Shown one piece after another: positions 37,835 to 49,863 of a stretch of 64,000 nt of DNA. The stretch is from Platerodrilus igneus (Eukaryota > Arthropoda > Insecta > Coleoptera > Lycidae). The notes beneath the pieces were generated by a model. That model was not told where the DNA came from and did not search any database. It saw nothing but the letters and a program-made list of their open reading frames with translations. The stretch spans positions 62,001 to 126,000 of the forward strand of contig JARFIW010000139.1 of NCBI GenBank assembly GCA_036346225.1, given 5' to 3'. Positions within the stretch are counted from its first letter, which is position 1; the number at the start of each line of letters is the position of its first letter. A program made the position numbers and the translations under genes.

Positions 37835-38214
37835 ATTTTTCAAACGTAAAACAATGACAATGATTACATTACACAACATTAATTTATAAGTTACCATCTG
37901 TAACAGCTATAAAGCCCGCTCGCTGTGTAGCGAATAGAAAATAGCAAGTTCGCTTATCAACGACTGACCAAGAATAATATTTGGTTGCGTTCACTAATAA
38001 GCGTGTAACTTTGGAGTTAGCGAATGGTCAAGAATTGACACCCTGGCATGTTGGTAGCGATTCGTTACTTAAGCCTTACCATAACATATAATTTAATACT
38101 TTTTCTTTTTTGGAGGGGATAACCAGGTAATATTTCATTTCCTTATAAATGGTTATCGGGTAAACATGTTGGAGCTCTTTAACAACCATCACGTTGCTAA
38201 CATCTATGTTGAGC

Positions 38215-38400
38215 CACGTAGATAGGAAAAAGATAGAAGAGTATAGGAAGACCTAGACCAAACTATATTAGTCAAATTATTAGAAATTTAGGTTGTGAAG
38301 AGTATGTAGAACTTTTCAGATTAGCACAGAATAGAAAACAAGTTAGAGCTGCGTCAAACCGACCTTAAGTAAGGTCGAAAACAAAATGATGATGACAAAT
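38215..38400 (+). mobile_element. 3' end of an endonuclease-RT LINE
   Basis: The plus strand encodes GRPRPNYISQIIRNLGCE and FRLAQNRKQVRAASN, the C-terminal block of this LINE family. It is followed by AAAATGATGATGAC, the same tail seen (in reverse) at 55813 in the other copy. It is cut off upstream. Confidence 0.75.
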
Positions 38401-39250
38401 TAACCACAAAAATTCTAAGAGCACTGTGCATAGGAATCGTTAGAGGAAATAATTCAAATCAAGCTTACGCCTGAATGTGAGAAATAGCTAAGCGAGGATG
38501 GATACTGTAGCGTTTGTTCAATGCCTGTTTGAAGAAGGTTGTTGTCACTTCACATAGAGAATGCAGTTTTCTTATTGGTTCAAAGGTAATTTCTTATATA
38601 TGTTGCTAAACTACGTGCATTATCTGTATATTATAGAGTATAGACTATATGAATGAACTGTAGGTTACTGTTGCTTGCGTTTGATATTTTCACTTCAGGT
38701 GGTAAATTTTTATAGTGTACAGTATTCCGTGAAAGTTTAAAAAATAACTTTTTACTGACTAAATACTCACGAACAAGAGCTGGTATATGCCAATTTCACT
38801 TTGATCAATAGCTGCAACTCCTCCAAATCTTCGAGTACGATTGGATTTTCTATGTACAAAAAGTTTGATGTTGAACACTAAATGTTTTAATGCTGGCCAC
38901 GAAACACGACAAGCACTAGGCGACGAATTACTTTTATTGTAAAGGTACGACGCGAAGGTCTTTACGTGAGATTTGCTACGTGCACTGTTGTAGAATGACT
39001 CTCTTGAGTCCGTACGAGACGACGAAGGAATAAAATGGTTTGGGTTGATTAGTACGTCATCGTATATGTTAGGGTTAATTATATATGTCAGGGTGGTACT
39101 TAATAATTTTTGTACAATTAATATGCAATTTTATATGTTACTCCGAAAGCATTAACATACTGCCCACCAAAACTTACTCTCTAAAAATAAACAAAAATAT
39201 GAAAATATCTACATACCTATCGAAACGTATATACACCTAATGCAATAAAG
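38400..39250. other. No gene; possible LTR remnant
   Basis: No coding frame is recognised. It lies downstream of the BEL/Pao pol remnant and could contain its LTR, but I see no paired repeat. Confidence 0.3.
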
Positions 39251-41510
39251 TTTGTACTATTTGTGTACTCTTTTTCAAAGGGAGTGGGGAAAGTTTGACT
39301 AAAAGTCGTTGGGTGAGACTATTAGCCGTTCTTACTAATACGACACGATGAACGCAATCTGTACATGGATAGAGCTCTTCAATTCGACCTAACCGTCAAA
39401 GCAATCGAGGCGCTTGATTATCTTTTATTATAACTAACATCCCAACCTTTACTAATGACTTGGATGTTTGCCATTTCACCTTTTGTTGCAATGTATGCGG
39501 ATATTCAAAATGCCATTTTTGCCAAAAGGATTTCTCTAGACGCTGAATAAACTGCCAACAATTAAGATGTGACATCTTTGTGTCTGGATCCGTTATGACG
39601 AATATAGGTTTGCCATTGAGAAAATGACTGGGAGTCAACTATAAAAATCTCCCAGATCACTACTAATTGGACAAAGGGGTCTAGAGTTCAAAATTGCTCC
39701 AGTCTAAACTAAGACGGTGAGAAATTCTTCGTATGATAATATATTTGATCACCAATTGATCTAGTGAAATTGTATTCCAGCGATTTGATGTCAGCTTCCC
39801 ACAAACCGCCAATGTAAGAAAAATATGCAGAATTAAAAGTAAAATTGATACTTTCTGATTCCGTAGATTGCTTCATCAGTAGCGACAATTTCTTTGCTGC
39901 CCAACAAAATTCGTTCCACAATCGCTGTGGATTTGCACACATTTGCTTCTGCGTACTACAAAATGACGTAGCGTGGCGATAAATGATTCTGTTGATAAAC
40001 AGGAAGCTAGTTTGAATTGTATAACCTTAGTGCAATAACAAACAAACAAACAGATTGGCAATTTTAACACGACTCATGGTGATAGAAAATGGACCACCAT
40101 AATTTACACCGGTATGAAGGAATGCTTTGCTAAGAGTGACTCTGGTAATAGGAGGATCACCCATGGAAGAAGCAAATGAACAGGTCTTGTACGAAAACAA
40201 CGAATACAACTTTTCAAACACTTTTGAATAATCCGCTTTGCAGACAATATCGCAAAATTTTAACCAATTTGGAACACCTATGTGTAGATGTTTCTTGTAA
40301 TAATCAAAAGTTATAAGTTCCGTTAAACGATGAGGTCGTAGAAGCAAAATAGGGACTTTTGCATTGTATGGTAGATGTGAGTTCCTCAGTCGACCACTAA
40401 CCCTCAACAAACCGCTACTGTCTAAGAAAGGGCTGAGACGGAGAAGTTGCTTGATACTTAATTTACCATTACAAAAATTTTGTATGTCTTAATCAAAAGT
40501 TTCTGTTTGTATTCTTTTAATTTACAAATAAAGTGCGTCCTGTTGTTGATGTATTGATATATTTTCCGACAATTTTAACCGAATTCTCTTGTGACCTTGT
40601 AAATTGTGGATAAAATGACAAACATATGTAATTACTCTCAACATCTTTTATGGATCTGACCATTTTATTAACAGTAAATCCAAAAAATTGTCTAATACGA
40701 CAACATTGAAGGAAAGCGTACGTTTTTTAATTTCCATATGTGACAAATTAATGCGACTAGGTTCAATTTTCACTGGCCATTGATCTTTTGGAAGTTTTAA
40801 ATCACGGAAGACCTGACCACCATAATCAATGATTAATCACTTCCGAAACAGAAAGTCCATGAGATTCACAATCTACTGGATTGTTTTACGATTTAATATG
40901 AAACCACGACGGAGGTAAAACTCGTTCTTGAATATGAGAGATGCGATTTCTCACAAAAGTTTTTAAATTGTATGATGAGGAACGAATCCACGATAATGCA
41001 ACTGTAGAGTGCGACCACACAAAGATTTATTCGAATGATAAACGATTTTCATAACTAATTTTAACGATTTCTACCAAGTTTGATATGCGACTTATAGGTG
41101 CAACTTTGCATTTTGTACATACCCACGTAACGTTAATACTGCCATTCTCATCGCAACAACGAAAATAAACCACAGCAGTATAACCTGCTTCTGAAGCGTC
41201 ACAAAATGCATGTATTTGTAACTTACGATAGTTTTTCACAACTAGCCAACGTGGGACTTTTGTCATAGATAACTTGAGCAAATGTTGCACAAAATTTTTT
41301 CATTGTGAAACAATGTTTGCAGAAGCACTGTCGTCCCACCCAATACCTAGAATCCATAAACGTTGAATGAGATGTTTTGCAAAAATACAAGTGGCGATAG
41401 TAAACCAAGTGGATAAAAAATACGTGCTATTTCTGTAACCAGATTCTTCTTTGTGCAAAACCGTTCAATGGCATTGATACAAAAATTAATTTCATTTGCA
41501 GCGAATTGCC
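39250..41510 (-). pseudogene. BEL/Pao retrotransposon pol remnant
   Basis: On the minus strand the blocks appear in BEL/Pao order. They are TEIARIFYPLGLLS (end of RT), LIQRLWILGIGW in shifted frame, IHAFCDASEAGYTAVVYFR (RNase H), PVDCESHGL, VSGRLRNSHLPYNAKVPILL, MGDPPITRVTLSKAFLHTGV, HSDCGTNFVG (integrase catalytic Asp) and MTPSHFLNGKPIFV. The last block, ELYPCTDCVHRVVLVRTAN, belongs to the integrase C-terminal domain. There are many frameshifts and stops. Protease, gag and LTRs are not recognisable. A Penelope fragment abuts its upstream end at about 41510. Confidence 0.85.
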
Positions 41511-41515
41511 ATTGT

Positions 41516-42300
41516 AAACCTGTAACAGAAATTGTTTATAAGAAACTACCGATGATTAAAAATTTAACGTTAAAATTACTTAACGTCCTACGGAATGATT
41601 CCATTATAATTTCAAAATATAACCCCGTTACTATAAATCACTTATTTTCCGCCATTAAAGATGAGACTCCTATGCTGAGTAGTTCTAACGTCATACACTC
41701 TATTTCATGCAGTATCTGTGATAAGATCTACATTGGACAATCTTCACAGTGGTTACGTTGCAGGATTGTTCAGCATAATAGTGACCGTCAAATCAAAAAA
41801 GGTTCGTGCGCTTTATCTTGCCATGCAAAAAATAAATAATCATTTTCCGGATTTTAATAAAGCAAAAATTTTAGATTGGGAAGTAGACCTTTTCTTGAAA
41901 TGGTGCACATTCGTAATAACAACAACGTTTTGAACTTCAAATTTGATACTGACAATCTACGTGTGATTTATTCTTATATTTTAAAACTAAAAAATATTAA
42001 CAGAAATAAAGTTGAATTTTATGCAATAATTTCTGTAAGTATGGAAATCAGGTTCGGTCAACACCTGTCACTTAATTACGCTTGCATACCTGGTCAAACA
42101 TAGTACCATGCGAAATTACAATTTTAATCTATTAGTTTATTTATTTAGTGCCAAGAATTACAACCTAGTATGTTTCAATGTAGTTACTGTTTTACACTCC
42201 AGTTTTTGTAAGTTAATGTATTTTATTTGAATGTTGACATGGATGTCTGTAATTTTGTAGCACTCTGAGGAAGGTTTAAAATTAAATCGAAAGCATGGTA
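41516..42300 (+). mobile_element. Penelope-like element fragment (GIY-YIG end)
   Basis: The frame carries the linker block KYNPVTINHLFSAIKDE followed by SISCSICDKIYIGQSSQWL, the GIY-YIG endonuclease signature of Penelope-like elements. The C-terminal part continues, with frame changes, to about 42030. A hammerhead-like remnant (CTGAGGA, stem AGGTTTAA...TTAAATC, GAAAGC) follows at about 42268-42292. RT motifs are absent. Confidence 0.8.
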
Positions 42301-42362
42301 AAGAACAAAGGGTTTTTAATTTTACCTTCATGAACGTAGACCTATAAACCCGTTATTGCACT

Positions 42363-43193
42363 TCTTTTATATCAACGTTTACAATTCACCGTTGAACTAG
42401 CAGTTAATAGAACCATTCCCTTCCTAGATGTCCTCATAAACTATAATGATAAAGGATTAATTACAACAAATTGGTACAGAAAAAACACATGGAGCGGTAG
42501 ATATCTGAACTTAAATTCCTGCGTACCAAAACAATATAAAACTAACGTGGTTAATAACCTCATTGAAAAAAATTAGCTCACCCTAAATTTAGATACAAAA
42601 ACTTAAACACCATTAAAATCATCCTCAACAATAATGGCTATCCCGTTTCCGTATATAAACCAATAATAAAATCAAAAACACATAAAATCTACAACAATCA
42701 AAATAAAAATAAAAAACAGCTAGAAGAAACCAGAATTGGAATTATGTATACCCCAGGACTCTCTGAAAAAATTAAAAACTGTCTTCAAAAATATAACATA
42801 CAAATAATTCATAAACCAAACTACTCATTTAAAGATTTTTCACCAAACTATTTCCACCCATTGAACATAACAATGACACACACAATTTATAAAATTAACT
42901 GCACAGGATGTCCTGGAGTATATATAAGTAATACTAAATAATACCTTCGTAAACGAATTCATGAGCACAAATATACCATAAAAACCAATAATAAAAAAAG
43001 TACTGCTCTTGCTTCTCATGCAATTGACAACTTACACCAATTTGATTTTAATAATATAGATATTTTAGACACCGAAAACTATGAAAACAATAGAAACGTA
43101 ATGAAAACTCTACACATATATAAATACCCAAATACTATAAATTCAAAAAGTTATTTATTTAGAATCAATTACTACAATCCATGGGTTAATTAA
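42363..43193 (+). mobile_element. Second Penelope-like element fragment
   Basis: Blocks TVELAVNRTIPFLDVLINY and YRKNTWSGRYLNLNS belong to the late RT region. NNGYP-like sequence and MTHTIYKINCTGCPGVYIS (GIY-YIG) follow, with ALASHAIDN at the end. A stop lies within the YISNTK, stop, YLRKRIHEHK region, and other frame changes occur. It is a different lineage from the neighbouring copies. A (TA)n array follows. Confidence 0.8.
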
Positions 43194-43249
43194 TTTAAAC
43201 TTTGGTTGCTTTTTAATGCAAATGGGTTTTATAGTAATTACACGAAATT

Positions 43250-43294
<45 letters not shown>

Positions 43295-43871
43295 AAATTG
43301 ATTTGTGGGTTTGAGGTCTCTGGATTAAGTTGAAAACTCTTTTTTATGGCCTAAATTTTCGAATTTATTTAAATTCTTGATCACAGGCTATCTAAAAATT
43401 TTTTAAACGCTAGATTATAAATGTGGTACATAGATTAAAACTTACAAACTTGAGATTAATTGAAAACTAGCATAACAAACATTATAAAAATCTTGGAAAA
43501 ACTTGTAAAACTAACAAAATTAAACGTTTTTAAATATAAATTGTAAACATTAAACTTGTATATACATCAATTTGATGTCATAAATTTTGATGTAAAAAAA
43601 TTTTTTGTTTCATAGGATATAAGATAACTAATTTGTTTGATGATAGAGTATCGAGTGCATAAGTATGTGTGAGTGTTTATGTATATTATATGATGTGAGT
43701 GTACAGTGTGTGCGTGTGTGTGTGTGTGTGTTTAGTTTAATTTTTGTCATTAATTTTGTTCAAAATTTAATAAATATGTGTATATGGAACTTAAGTTACT
43801 AATATCAGTTTTCTTGTTTATTGTATTTTTAGTTTTATAAATATGATACATTTCCAAAAATTCTTTTTGAT

Positions 43872-44330
43872 TTGTTGTTCTCTATTTCTAAAATGTCTGG
43901 ATTTTCAAAATCCATACTGTGATTTTATCTATTACGTGTGTGGTTAATGCACATGCTTTTGGTTTGTTAGTTATGTCACTCTTATGTTGAGTTATCCTTT
44001 GTTTTAATAGTTGAGAGGTCTGCCCAACATACGAGTGAACGCAATTCAAACAATTAATTTTATATATTAAATTTCTCTGGTTCATTTTAGATATTTTATC
44101 TTTGGTTTTAGTAAAAATATTTTGTAATGTTAGTACGTTTCGTTTAGCAAACTTTATTTTTTCATTTTTAAAAACTTTTATTAATTTTGGTGTTAAATGT
44201 TGAATATATGATATTGTTTTGTAAGTGAATAATTGATTGGTACTGTTTTGATTACTGTCATCTAATTTGTTTGTGTTAGGATTAATTAAATTCCTACCAT
44301 CCACTATCAACAAAAATAAATATAATATTA
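43872..44330 (-). pseudogene. Penelope GIY-YIG end, left arm
   Basis: Minus-strand frame with KINCLNCVHSYVGQTSQLL and KQRITQHKSDITNKP, the GIY-YIG signature. It shifts frame after HVIDK, so the terminal residues are lost compared with the right arm. Homology to the right arm begins at NPNTNKLDD; the codons before that belong to the spacer. Confidence 0.8.
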
Positions 44331-44454
44331 GGGTTAAAAGAAAGAATAAAAAGAATTTCTCATCCATCTTTGTACCTAAAAAACAAAAATCCTTACTAAT
44401 ATATTAAGAACTAACAGTTATCCACTCCATTTAATAAAAAAATTACTAACCGAA

Positions 44455-44928
44455 CAATTTAATCCTAACACAAACAAATTAGATGACAGTAATCAAAACA
44501 GTACCAATCAATTATTCACTTATAAAACAATATCATATATTCAACATTTAACACCAAAATTAATAAAAGTTTTTAAAAATGAAAAAATAAAGTTTGCTAA
44601 ACGAAACGTACTAACATTACAAAATATTTTTACTAAAACCAAAGATAAAATATCTAAAATGAACCAGAGAAATTTAATATATAAAATTATTTGTTTGAAT
44701 TGCGTTCACTCGTATGTTGGGCAGACCTCTCAACTATTAAAACAAAGGATAACTCAACATAAGAGTGACATAACTAACAAACCAAAAGCATGTGCATTAA
44801 CCACACACGTAATAGATAAAAATCACAGTATGGATTTTGAAAATCCAGACATTTTAGAAATAGAGAACAACAAATCAAAAAGAATTTTTTTGGAAATGTA
44901 TCATATTTATAAAACTAAAATACAATAA
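44455..44928 (+). CDS. Penelope GIY-YIG end, right arm
   Basis: The plus-strand frame runs from NPNTNKLDDSNQN through SYIQHLTPKLIKVFKNE and CVHSYVGQTSQLL to the stop at 44926-44928. It keeps the C-terminal part that the left arm has lost by frameshift (NHSMDFENPDILEIE). The RT domain is not present, so this is only the 3' portion of the gene. Confidence 0.8.
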   Translation, partial: QFNPNTNKLDDSNQNSTNQLFTYKTISYIQHLTPKLIKVFKNEKIKFAKRNVLTLQNIFTKTKDKISKMNQRNLIYKIICLNCVHSYVGQTSQLLKQRITQHKSDITNKPKACALTTHVIDKNHSMDFENPDILEIENNKSKRIFLEMYHIYKTKIQ

Positions 44929-45013
44929 ACAAGAAAACTGATATTAGTAACTTAAGTTCCATATACACATATTTATTAAATTTTGAACAAAATTAATGAC
45001 AAAATTAAACTAA

Positions 45014-45048
<35 letters not shown>

Positions 45049-45486
45049 CTGTACACTCACATCATATAATATACATGAACACTCACACATACTTATGCAT
45101 TCGATACTCTATCATCAAACAAATTAGTTATCTTATATCCTATGAAACAAAAATTTTTACATCAAAATTTATGACATCAAATTGATGTATATACAAGTTT
45201 AATGTTTACAATTTATATTTAAAAACGTTTAATTTTGTTAGTTTTACAAGTTTTCCAAGATTTTTATAATGTTTGTTATGCTAGTTTTCAATTAATCTCA
45301 AGTTTGTAAGTTTTAATCTATGTACCACATTTATAATCTAGCGTTTAAAAAATTTTAGATAGCCTGTGATCAAGAATTTAAATAAATTCGAAAATTTAGG
45401 CCATAAAAGAGTTTTCAACTTAATCCAGAGACCTCAAACCCACAAATCAATTTTAAATTACAAATATTTAGGTCGTAATTATTTTC

Positions 45487-45489
<3 letters not shown>

Positions 45490-45532
<43 letters not shown>
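45490..45532. repeat. (TA)n array between two Penelope elements
   Basis: TA repeat joining the palindromic pair on the left to the inverted-repeat-bracketed element on the right. Confidence 0.9.
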
Positions 45533-45535
<3 letters not shown>

Positions 45536-47386
45536 GTTGTTAGTCATTTTTGGGATATTATTTGTTAAAAACATACTAAGTTAATTGATCATTTGCTTTA
45601 ATAATTGACGTTTCGGTTGACCTTTGCAACCTTAATCATAATTCTGAAAAATTGCCACAAGTAAACAGTCAATTACATATAAATTGCATACATACTTAAA
45701 ACTTGATCTTGTCTAGTATCATAAAATAGTCCAAACATGAAGCACATTTAAATATAACAAACACAAATTTACTTATTAAAAATTTAAAATGACATGGTAC
45801 GAGCACATTGTAATGCAGTTGTTATATTACTAATCAGGTTGTTACGATTAAAAATAAAAGAACAAACTCAGCATGTAGTCAACATTAATAATTCTAGGTG
45901 AGTGTTTAAACCAATAGACCACTGTCTCCTGTAGTTGCTCAGATTGTAATGGATAACTTATTGGAGAATGTTTTACCAACCTTACCTTTTGGTATGGTTT
46001 TTCTTGTCAAGTATGTGGATGATATAATCTGCTCTGTTCCCCATAATAGTATAGATCTTACACAGGACTGTTTTAATAAATTTAACTCACACCTATATTT
46101 TACAGTAGAACGTGAATTAGACAGAAAGATACCCTTTTTGGAAACATTGTTAATTCGATCTGATAACAACACCTTACTTTTAGATTATTATACAAAACCA
46201 ACCAATTCAGGTAGATTTATCAATTTCCACTCAAATCATTCCTACAGTCATAAAATAAATACAGTGCTAATACTAAAACACAGAATTGAGAAAATTAACG
46301 ATCCATGTTTTCTAAGAAAAAACCTCAAAGATTTGGAAATTGCCTTAGTCAACAATGGCTATCCAAAACAATTATTAAAAAAACTAATTTATACTAACAT
46401 CTTACATCCTGAGCCAAGAGACAAATCCGTACAGGTTACTTACAAAAGTATGCCCTATGTTCAAAAATTGACTCCTTTACTGAAAAAAATGTTACAACCC
46501 AATGTTATGATAACCTATAACTATGAAAAGTCTGTTAATAATTTATTTACAAAACTAAAAGACAAAACAACAAGCCTTATGTGCAGTAATATAGGTTATA
46601 AGATCCAGTGCAGTTGTCTACGCCATTACATAGGCCAAACGAACCAGTGGCTTCGCAACCGAATTACACAGCACAAAAGCGATGCGAAGTTAAAAAAGAA
46701 CAACTGTGCGTTAGCTATTCATGTTTCTGAAACTAAACACACTCCAAATTATGATACATTTAAAATCTTAGAAAAAGAAGACAATTACCGAAAAAGGCTT
46801 TTTCTAGAATCGTATCACATACAAAAAGAAGAAAATTGCATTAACAGCAAACAGGATATTAAGAACCTTAACATAGTTTATTCTTACTTATACAGCTACA
46901 ATACAGTTTAGTAGTAAGTGAAGGATATTACATATTTCAATATTATTCCTCAACAACATTTAAACAACGCCTTAATGCGATTAGATCACTAATTTGTAAT
47001 CTATTGGTTTAAACACTCACCTAGAATTATTAATGTTGACTACATGCTGAGTTTGTTCTTTTATTTTTAATCATAACAACCTGATTAGTAATATAACAAC
47101 TGCATTACAATGTGCTCGTACCATGTCATTTTAAATTTTTAATATGTAAATTTGTGTTTGTTATATTTAAATGTGCTTCATGTTTGGACTATTTTATGAT
47201 ACTAGACAAGATCAAGTTTTAAGTATGTATGCAATTTATATGTACTTGACTGTTTACATGTGGCAATTTTTCAGAATTATGATTAAGGTTGCAAAGGTCA
47301 ACCGAAACGTCAATTATTAAAGCAAATGATCAATTAACTTAGTATGTTTTTAACAAATAATATCCCAAAAATAACTAACAACCTTT
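45532..47386 (+). mobile_element. Penelope-like element bracketed by 386-bp inverted repeats
   Basis: Bases 45532-45918 and 47000-47386 are reverse complements with almost no mismatches or gaps: paired positions sum to about 92918 along the whole length. Each repeat contains a hammerhead-like remnant; on the plus strand at about 47279-47309 it reads ATGATTA, stem GGTTG...CAACC, then GAAACGTC. Between them lies the truncated ORF at 45949-46911. The left end abuts a (TA)n array. The near-identity of the repeats suggests a young insertion. Confidence 0.9.
45949..46911 (+). CDS. Penelope RT C-terminal half and GIY-YIG endonuclease
   Basis: A 320-codon open frame. It begins in the RT palm (VFLVKYVDDIICSV with catalytic YVDD), continues with RKIPFLETLLIRSDN and YYTKPTNSGRFINFHS, then the linker KSMPYVQKLTPLLKK. 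It ends with the GIY-YIG domain (RHYIGQTNQWLRNRITQHKS) and a long basic tail. The N-terminal RT motifs are missing, so the element is 5'-truncated. The frame is otherwise uninterrupted, unlike its neighbours. The protein copies RNA and cuts DNA. Confidence 0.85.
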   Translation: MDNLLENVLPTLPFGMVFLVKYVDDIICSVPHNSIDLTQDCFNKFNSHLYFTVERELDRKIPFLETLLIRSDNNTLLLDYYTKPTNSGRFINFHSNHSYSHKINTVLILKHRIEKINDPCFLRKNLKDLEIALVNNGYPKQLLKKLIYTNILHPEPRDKSVQVTYKSMPYVQKLTPLLKKMLQPNVMITYNYEKSVNNLFTKLKDKTTSLMCSNIGYKIQCSCLRHYIGQTNQWLRNRITQHKSDAKLKKNNCALAIHVSETKHTPNYDTFKILEKEDNYRKRLFLESYHIQKEENCINSKQDIKNLNIVYSYLYSYNTV

Positions 47387-47410
47387 ATTATATTATTACT
47401 TGTTACTGAA

Positions 47411-47419
<9 letters not shown>

Positions 47420-47468
<49 letters not shown>
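47420..47468. repeat. (TA)n array
   Basis: Starts about 35 bp after the right inverted repeat of the Penelope element. Confidence 0.9.
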
Positions 47469-47471
<3 letters not shown>

Positions 47472-47774
47472 CTCGATTTGAAATGATCATTTGGGCTTTG
47501 CACAAAAGTATAGGTTATTATTTCATCTTGTTAACTGTAATACCATCGTATTTATCAACATACCTTGTGTAAATAACTATCTACAATATTTGTATATTTA
47601 ATACTTGGCTTATAGCCGTAATTTTAGGAGTTGGTTTCTGTCTATAACTAACATAAGTCAAAAACTTGACAATGTCAGATATGGTTGACAAAAATGCCAA
47701 ACGTAATTGAAAGTTAGGTTTATGTATAGTTGTGTACACGATTTAGCTTTGTAAACTTTTCAATTATCGTCGTC

Positions 47775-47845
47775 GGTCTCGGTGGCGTAATTAGTAAACG
47801 CATAGTACCGGAAAGACTAAGATACAGGTTCAAGTGCTGTCCAAG

Positions 47846-47848
<3 letters not shown>
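47775..47848 (+). tRNA. tRNA-like sequence, decayed or SINE head
   Basis: The 74-base segment has acceptor ends GGTCTCG and CAAGACC (six of seven pairs). It has an A-box-like TGGCGTAATTAGTAAACGC, a T arm around GGTTCAAGTGC (four of five pairs) and an anticodon stem TAGT/ACTA with an over-long loop. These defects make a working tRNA unlikely. It is followed at once by a (TA)n array at 47850-47890. A decayed tRNA or tRNA-derived SINE head is the best reading. Confidence 0.45.
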
Positions 47849-47891
<43 letters not shown>

Positions 47892-49775
47892 ATTGTTATG
47901 ATACCGCCGCACGCCGATGTGATTAACGTTCAATTTCCTGCTAAACGTCACCGCTCTGTCTCTAAATAACCTCAACTTCAAATTTTAAATGTACCTCTTT
48001 TTATATGCCTCGACTAGCTCAGTTTAATCCACACAGAGTGCACGACAATACGATAACAAAGAAAGTACTCACCTCCCCTACTCTAGCTGCTTTCTACTTG
48101 AATGATATAAACGAAACAAACCAAAATTTGTATAATGACCAAGAATATATACATACTTTACAGTGTAATAACTTTAATAATTTGATTTCTTATTCATATA
48201 TCAATCCCCAATCAAAATAATAATATCAATCTGATTATGTCCAGATGATAGCTCCCTTAAAGTCAGTAGAAATAATACTGTATACTACTGGAAGTACCTT
48301 TGGAACGTTCAAACGATTTTCTTTCTCTCGACGTAAATTTTTTTTAAAAGATTTTTGATGACCCTTCACAAATTAAATACTTCAACAAATGCAAAAAATG
48401 TAAATATTAAAATTAAAATAAAGTCTTATGTTAATAGAGAGTATTTTTATTTCTGACCTGAGTTTTCCTTGCTTGTTTCCAATTCTTAGAACTGCCCCTG
48501 CATGTGATTGATCAGAACCTCTGGATTGCTTCCACTTAAACTCTCTTGTTTTCTGCGTAGTACAGCTCGCCCAACCTAACCCTTAGTTTGATTAATTTCT
48601 CCCTTCAATGCTCATATGCCTATGTAGATCACTGTTTAATTATATATCTTCGCTAAAACAATTATTTAATTCCGTTCCTTAAATTCGTTCAATAGTAGTT
48701 ACTTAGGGTTCATTAGAGTACGTTATTTAGATTCGTTCGCCAGAGTAGTAATAACTGAGATTCGTTCACTAGAGTAATTACTTAGATTCCTAAATTATTA
48801 AATATTAAAATTAGGTTTAATTAATAATTCTAACTTACGTTTTCAAAGTTAATGGCAACTTTTATCGTAGATAGGCACTAGAATTATTTTTCTAAAATTT
48901 TTCTATCGCGACTTTCACTAAATAATTATTTAATTTTTACTATTTTCACTCCGCGTGATGTTATACTTTGAACTGTTATTGATTGTGGCTTGTTCGAAGA
49001 AGGACTGATTATTTACCAAGTCGGTGTTCTATATAAAAGCTTTTCCCTTCACCTGCACCATTGGTTTTTTGAGCGTTCTTTGTTAATTGAGGCGTTGTAC
49101 TTTGCCTTATCTTGCAACCTTCAGTTTTCTATAAAGTTACCATCAAAACTCGTGTAGAAGTGATGCATTTCCTTACGTAGGTATCTAATTTGTATAGTGT
49201 ATTTCTCTGAATATCCAACTTTGAACTTTTTTCAAGTCACGTCCGCTTGTTTATATTTATATTTATTTAAATTTCCGCGTTTAATTTATCACTTAACCAA
49301 ACGTCTGTTTTGTTGATTAGTATTCTAAAATATGTTGGATTTTATATGAATTTATGATGTACAGATCACGTAGTAAAATTTCTATGATGACGTTTTTGAA
49401 TGTGTTTATTTATTTTATGCCTTAATGTTTTAAATGGGATTCTTTTATAGCTATTATGTCGGGTTATTTCCTTTCAATAATTGCGTATTTATTTCAATAA
49501 AACTCGTTGCGTTTAAAATGTTATTTCTCGTATTTATTTTCAATTTTATATCTGTATATTTAATTTAAAATGCATTATATGACGTACAAGTTATTTATTT
49601 TACCAAATATAATTCGATTTTTGAAGAATAAGCTTTCTTTTATAGATTAAAGTTAGTTGTGATTTATATACAGTGTGATCGATATTAGTTTTTTGCATAA
49701 ATGTCGAGATACTTCCTTTTGATAATGTAATTGTTTAGTTTTATAAACTTTAGTGATATTTACATGTAGTGTACG
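47892..49775. other. AT-rich sequence, no gene recognised
   Basis: Short repeats of AGATTCGTTC...AGAGTA occur at about 48680-48790. A TATA-like CTATATAAAAGC lies at 49030 with no gene after it. Confidence 0.4.
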
Positions 49776-49819
49776 ACCCTTATGTCTCAATATACTCCTA
49801 AATTACCCTATTATCATAG

Positions 49820-49863
<44 letters not shown>

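Larger units (their letters stand above)
43292..45460. mobile_element. Palindromic pair of Penelope-like copies
   Basis: Sequence from 43292 (AAATTGATTTGTGGGTTTGA) is mirrored at the other end, near 45453. Arms of about 1.0 kb each (43292-44285 and 44460-45460) are nearly identical and surround a spacer of about 170 bp. Each arm contains the same C-terminal GIY-YIG coding region, a (TG/CA)n run (43705-43733; 45012-45050) and the same 3' sequence. Both ends abut (TA)n arrays. The structure is a head-to-head pair with outward 3' ends. Confidence 0.9.

Noticed and set aside
33256..38400. LINE at 31.5-33.3 kb and LINE 3' end at 38.2 kb as one element split by insertion
   Set aside because: About 150 codons between them are missing and no target duplication is seen, so a simple insertion does not explain the gap.
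47775..47848. Functional tRNA gene
   Set aside because: The anticodon loop is too long and the stems have mismatches, so it is listed only as tRNA-like.
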